Assembly: GCA_922989275.2 (NCBI GenBank)
Contig: OV277861.1
Span: forward strand, 22,350,479 to 22,414,478
Length of the DNA: 64,000 nucleotides
Source: Gari tellinella
Lineage: Eukaryota; Mollusca; Bivalvia; Cardiida; Psammobiidae
Reading direction: 5' to 3'
Shown here: positions 59,662-64,000 of the stretch, one piece after another
Layout: each line of letters starts with the position of its first letter
How positions within the stretch are numbered: position 1 is the first letter of the stretch
Translations under genes and position numbers: made by a program
The notes under the pieces: generated by a model
The model's input: the letters and a program-made list of their open reading frames with translations, nothing else
Databases searched by the model: none
Told to the model about the DNA's origin: nothing

Positions 59662-59667
59662 CTCGTA
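59584..59667 (-). CDS. exon 1 (coding part 59584-59661): N-terminus
   Basis: Acceptor TTTCACTGATTTAG, six untranslated bases, then ATG at 59661 and 26 codons (MDTPEERTLLQLYNCREDWN, KAVVLK), donor GTAACT in phase 0. VVLK is the first strand of RRM 1 and continues directly with DLPDD in exon 2. The start is chosen because it is the only ATG of the exon and the acceptor lies just before it. Confidence 0.85.
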
Positions 59668-59810
59668 CTAAATCAGTGAAACATTCAAGTATTCCTGGCA
59701 ATAAAATAGGAAGTTAATTTGTTCAAATCTTAATTTGAGGTACAGCTTAACCTGTATACAGTGGTTACTGAACAAGAATGAATGTTACTGTCTCATCTTA
59801 TAGCAACAGC

Positions 59811-60048
59811 TTAACTCATTGAGCCCTAGTGACGCATATAGGCATCCTTTACCAGATGGTACACTTGTCCTATGCAAACGGAGAAGTCCCTGATCAGAGG
59901 GCTCTTGCATGAGCCCATCAGGGACTTCACTGTTTGTAATTTTGCAATTTATTACAGAAAACAACCCTAAATAGTCTAAAATGGACCAGCCTTTATTGCA
60001 AACTGAAATTGTCCATTGGAAGTTTCAGGGGATAATGATGAGTTAATA
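59811..60048. repeat. MITE family C
   Basis: TTAACTCATTGAGCCCTAGT to GGGGATAATGATGAGTTAA, with paired AGTCCCTGATCAGAGGGCTC and its partner. Confidence 0.65.
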
Positions 60049-60117
60049 CAGGACAAAAAGTAATGCAGAAAGCTCCTATTGGAGCTTTCTGTTTTTACTT
60101 TTGTCCTGTATTAAGGG
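60047..60117. repeat. bare palindrome
   Basis: TTAATACAGGACAAAAAGTA ... TACTTTTGTCCTGTATTAA with AGAAAGCTCC/GGAGCTTTCT at the centre (about 70 bp, almost no loop). Confidence 0.7.
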
Positions 60118-60396
60118 AGTAATCTGTTTGTAGGGATGACTAGATTGACATGTGTCCTTATTGAGTGGCTTACATACAGGTTTTGCTGGATAGTTTCTTA
60201 GAAACATATATCTTAACCCAGTACTCCATAAATATGCCTTTTGTGCATGTGTCCTAGCTCTATTGAAAAAAATAGTTCCACATTATATAATATACAGTTA
60301 TTAATATGACTGTATCATAAAAATATTTCTTTATCCTAGCAGATGGTACTAAGCTTAAAGCAGGTTAAAACTAAACAGAATATTATTAATGTGCTT

Positions 60397-60795
60397 TAAC
60401 CCTTTCCTCCCTGCAACCTAAAATGGACACTTCTGATTTTCAATTTAGTCTAGTCTATTTTTTACATTTTAGGGTAGATTTTTCACAATATATATCAAAA
60501 TGACAAACGGTGCAGACCCTGATCAGAGGGATCCTTAAGGATCCCTCTGATCAAGGTCTACACTGTTTGCATAGGACAAGTGTTCTCCTTACATGTACGC
60601 TGTTTGAAAATTTGAAAATGACGCATATCCAACAAATCCAATGTTTTCTCAGTAAGTTCAACACCAAATCCTATGGTGTTACTTCGAGACGGTTCAAATA
60701 GTAGTGACACCATTGGGTTTAATGCAAAAACAAAGATTTTAGTTTTTAAAATAATTCCCCCTTATCTGGCCCTGGGATTCAAAGAGTTAAGGAGT
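60397..60795. repeat. MITE family C with a nested family D copy
   Basis: TTAACCCTTTCCTCCCTGCA to GGGATTCAAAGAGTTAA. Hairpin AGGGATCCTTAAGGATCCCT. The D copy starts near ATCCAACAAATCCAATGTTT (60626) and ends CCCCTTATCTGGCCCTG (60774). Confidence 0.65.
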
Positions 60796-61046
60796 AGTCT
60801 GCTTAACTGTAAACCTGCTGTAAGTGCTAACCCCTTATCTGGAGCCCTGTAACCCATTTGAAAAGTGTGAATTCAACATCTTTTGAAATTGATTGCTAAA
60901 CCCCTCTTTTAAAACAGGCTGAAAGTAAAATAAGCTTTCCACTTTACTTTCAATTTACTTTAAGCATCTGGCCATCTGTCAGCATGCAGGAACAAATATG
61001 TGTTTCTTTTGTGATAAATGCTTAAAAAAGGTATCTCTATGAGTCA

Positions 61047-61276
61047 TTAACCCTTTACCTGATAGCCTGTTTTTAGTATTGAAGATAGGTTACAACTTAA
61101 AGCACCTTAAGGCGCATTCTGCTTTACTTTCAGCCTACTTTAGGCTATAATGTGCTAGAAAATAGAAAAATATTCCCTATAATATATATTCATGACTGAT
61201 TAAATTGGAACTATTTTCTTCAGCGGAGGAATAAATCATATTCGCTAAAAGGCGCTTCTATGGGAGAAAGGGTTAA
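61047..61276. repeat. MITE family A, left palindrome arm deleted
   Basis: TTAACCCTTTACCTGATAGC to GGGAGAAAGGGTTAA. Confidence 0.7.
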
Positions 61277-61337
61277 TGAATGTATTAAAAGGGCTGACAG
61301 GGTTTTACCAGAGACCTCTCTTATCAGTTCACTCAGT

Positions 61338-61756
61338 TTAAAAGGGCTCCAGATAAGGGGAGTACATGTATAAAATGTGTAAAATCTTTATTTCTGTATT
61401 AAACCCTATGGTGTCACTACCCATTAGAATCATCTCAGAGAGATGATTCTAATAAGTAGTAACACCATAGAATTTGGTACTGTGTGAGTGAGAAAATGCC
61501 AAATTTGTTCAGTTTACTCCCTATTTAAAATAATCTGGAGCCCTGGTTAAGTTCAGCCGCTTATCTCAAATACTGACCTGCAGAGCTCCAGATAAGGGAA
61601 AGTAAACTGAACAAATCCAACATTTTTTCGTTCATTTCAGCACCAAACCCTATGGTGTCACTACTCATATTCTAATGAGTAGTGACACCATAGGGTTTAT
61701 GCATATAAATAAAGATTTTAGTTATTGAAATACTCCCATTATCTGGAGCTCTGGAC
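61338..61756. repeat. two MITE family D copies
   Basis: 61338-61545 (GGGCTCCAGATAAGGGGAGT, hairpin GAATCATCTCAGAGAGATGA) and 61582-61756 (CAGAGCTCCAGATAAGGGAA to CCCATTATCTGGAGCTCTGG). The second is the clearest intact reference for the family. Confidence 0.8.
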
Positions 61757-61938
61757 CTGTCAGGCTTTTGACTTGGGTACACACTTGCCCTCATCCTGTC
61801 TTTATCTTGTCTACAAAATTAATTTTGAAAATTTTCAGATGAAAATTTTGTGAAATTAAGATTTATGCATTTTTTAAATTAAAGGAACTTAAAGGAGTGT
61901 CAGACAGTTTGGTAGGATAAGAGCTAAATGAGTTCGGT

Positions 61939-62402
61939 TTAACCCATTACTCCATGACCTGTTTTCAGTTTTGAAGGTAATGTAGGTGACCACTTAACCC
62001 TTTACCCCATAGAAGCGACTTTTAGCGCATCTAATTTATTCATCCGCTGAATAAAATAGCTCCAGTTTATACCCTCATGAACAATTACCATAACAAATAT
62101 TTTTTATGTAGCCTAGCAGATGGTTGTTTAAAGCAGGCTGAAAGTAAAGCAGAATGTGCCTTAAGGCACATTCTGCTTTACTTTCAACCTGCTTTAAGTG
62201 TTCACCTGTAAATAATGTTATATACGGGTTATTGGGTAAAGGTTTAAAGCAGGTTGTAAGTAAAGCATACCATCTGAGAGAATATAGAAATTATAAGTAT
62301 TTCTTATGATGAATGTTCATGACTGTTTAAAGTGGAGCTATTTTCTTCAGTGGAGGTATAAAATAGAGGTGTAAAAAGGTGCATTGATGAGGTAATGGGT
62401 TA
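61939..62402. repeat. MITE family A with a second A copy inserted in its palindrome
   Basis: Outer copy TTAACCCATTACTCCATGAC to GAGGTAATGGGTTAG. The inner copy lies between TTAA 61994-61997 and TTAA 62244-62247, in the opposite orientation, with hairpin GTGCCTTAAGGCAC. Confidence 0.8.
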
Positions 62403-62883
62403 GAGATGTCTGAGAAAGTGAGAAATAACTGTATAATAAAATCAATGCAATAATCAAACAGTTTGGATCCTGATCAAACAAATCAAATCAAATCATCAAA
62501 TAAATATGTATTTATTGTCAGACATTTCATAACATATAACATAAGCTATGTATCCTTGCTTCTTGTCAATTCGCCCCTTTCTTGTCAATCCGCCCCTTAA
62601 GCAAAAATTAGAATTCCATCACGAGCAGACTATTGAGGATATCCGGAAGCTACAGAGGATATCTGAATACTAGGACAGTTTCACTCAGGAAGATTTCAAG
62701 CGTAGAAAATGCGAAAGAAACAGGTAAAATAACAATAATTCACAAGTAGTTTCCACTTTCCAATCAAAAGACATGTTCGTACCTGTCAATTGTTACTTTT
62801 AAAAAAATTTAATATTTCAAAATCATTAAAAAATGTTCAAGTTTCATGAAACAAATAAAACTAGATGTCGTTCAAATACTAAC

Positions 62884-62950
62884 CTGTCATCACACCATTA
62901 TCACCTCCGATAAATAGATCGCTCGCTTTTCAGAGAACAAATTGACATGG
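62884..62950 (-). other. probable untranslated exon 0 (5' end not defined)
   Basis: GATGACAG|GTTAGT at 62884 is a good donor for the orphan acceptor before the start codon in exon 1. Sequence upstream lacks the palindromic repeats and carries an ISRE-like site. The transcription start cannot be read from sequence; the right border given is a guess. Confidence 0.4.
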
Positions 62951-62956
62951 CGTCCT

Positions 62957-62968
62957 ACTTTCACTTTC
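62957..62968 (-). promoter_or_regulatory. ISRE/IRF-type site, proximal
   Basis: Minus strand GAAAGTGAAAGT, a perfect GAAANNGAAANN match, about 75 bp upstream of the exon 0 donor and in the same orientation as the gene. IRF-family factors bind this motif. Confidence 0.55.
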
Positions 62969-63288
62969 AACAGATCTCTTGTGTGCAATACGGAGTGTTG
63001 AAAAATAAACAAGAAACCGCTTGAAAATAACGAATTATTTCGATTACAACTTAGAATAAATAATGTGTATTGCTGTAAATATTGTTATCAGATGCTACCT
63101 GACTTTTCAAGATTATCATGTACGTGTATGTTTGGGAAAACCCAAGTACGGAAAGTACACAACAGAGAGATGAGGCTGGTCCCCACTCTGGTGTGGGGGT
63201 AACTAAAACTCTGACGGTGTGGTCGAATTCGGAACGAATTGCGGTAACGATATTTGTATATAATATTATATAGAGAGAGGATAACTGT

Positions 63289-63393
63289 TTTTTCCAGTAT
63301 AAGATAGAAATTTAATCCATTGAATTAACATCAGACGTTATATTTTCACGAGTGGCGTGATCTTAATTCGATCTTATACTGAAAAAAACCCCA
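63289..63393. repeat. inverted repeat upstream of the gene
   Basis: TTTTTTCCAGTATAAGAT (63290) faces ATCTTATACTGAAAAAAA (63373), spaced about 65 bp. The rest of 62970-63910 shows no gene or known repeat. Confidence 0.5.
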
Positions 63394-63453
63394 GTAATTC
63401 TATTTATTTATGCTTTCTGAAGCCACTTTTTTAAATGAAATTGTTCAACAATT

Positions 63454-63465
63454 GAAAGCGAAAGT
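63454..63465 (+). promoter_or_regulatory. ISRE/IRF-type site, distal
   Basis: GAAAGCGAAAGT on the plus strand, a second perfect GAAANNGAAANN match about 490 bp further upstream of the gene. Confidence 0.45.
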
Positions 63466-63914
63466 AGATCTACATGAGTGAACCCGTGTGGAGCCCCAAG
63501 CTTATATTGAACACATTTATGTGACAATTGCGGTACAATGACATCACTAATTTATTGATTTAACGTCATAGGAATTCCGTTGTTGCTTCTGATCTTGGAT
63601 TCGTGTTCTTCCATTGAGTGGTTCGCGACAAATCGGACTGCCGGAATTTAAAGATAAGACACGATTGACTATGATTCTCGGGAGCCCTACGTGGGAAGTT
63701 TCATAATAGAAGCACGCGTGGCGATAATCCCACTGCTAGAAGCAGTGAAATTATCGGTAATCCACCGAAAAGCAAATAAAATTCATAATAATACTATTAT
63801 AGATTCATTGCGAAATCGTTATTTCTATTCCATTTGATTATTAACAATTTTAAAATTAATATTTTGATTGTTGTTTTATCTCCATTGATATTTGATCTTG
63901 GTTAGCATTCGGTA

Positions 63915-64000
63915 TTAACCCATTACCCCATAGCCTATTTCTAGTTTTGAAAATAGGTGACTACTTAAAGCAGGTTGAAAGTAAAGCAGAATGCGCCTTC
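63915..64000. repeat. MITE family A, cut by the window edge
   Basis: TTAACCCATTACCCCATAGC start running into the palindrome arm AAGCAGGTTGAAAGTAAAGC. Confidence 0.8.

Overview
The window is intron-rich, repeat-saturated animal DNA. The dominant repeats (short palindromic elements, satellite-cored repeats ending in a hairpin plus GAGCTAAAAA, and elements starting with ATGCCCCCGGCATC) resemble those I associate with bivalve molluscs, so a clam-like bivalve is the best guess. That is inference; no search was possible.

One host gene fills the window on the minus strand. I could assemble 15 coding exons between 59661 and 3346, plus a probable untranslated first exon near 62884. Every splice junction is GT-AG and every phase matches. 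The product (at least 1314 residues, no stop reached, 3' end outside the window) has two RRM-like domains, a long disordered linker, KH-like repeats as in PARP14, a textbook ubiquitin-interacting motif as in PARP10, a Q/P/G-rich segment, one macro domain and a basic RG-containing tail. It is best described as PARP14/PARP10-like; the ADP-ribosyltransferase domain expected after the macro domain is not visible here. Two perfect GAAANNGAAA (ISRE/IRF-type) sites lie upstream of exon 1, suggesting an antiviral or interferon-like response gene.

The introns are almost wholly mobile DNA. The main families are: A, B, C, D, E, I, J and L, short palindromic inverted-repeat elements (A, C and F insert at TTAA); HINE-like tandem-repeat elements with covarying terminal hairpins; a Tc1-like relic (1632-2821); a mariner-like relic (13069-15661); a truncated LINE (15987-16956); a 4.0 kb element with 8-bp duplications (22554-26557); a 4.8 kb element made of head-to-head alternating satellite arrays (37389-42203); and a 4.6 kb foldback element (46332-50920) at the core of a four-level nest.

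The most striking observation is that intron 14 of the host gene (3583-3784) coincides with one copy of MITE family D, whose two ends supply the donor and the acceptor: a candidate transposon-derived intron (introner). Other points of interest are compensated base changes that keep the palindromes intact in each copy, and repeated self-nesting at the TTAA inside these palindromes.
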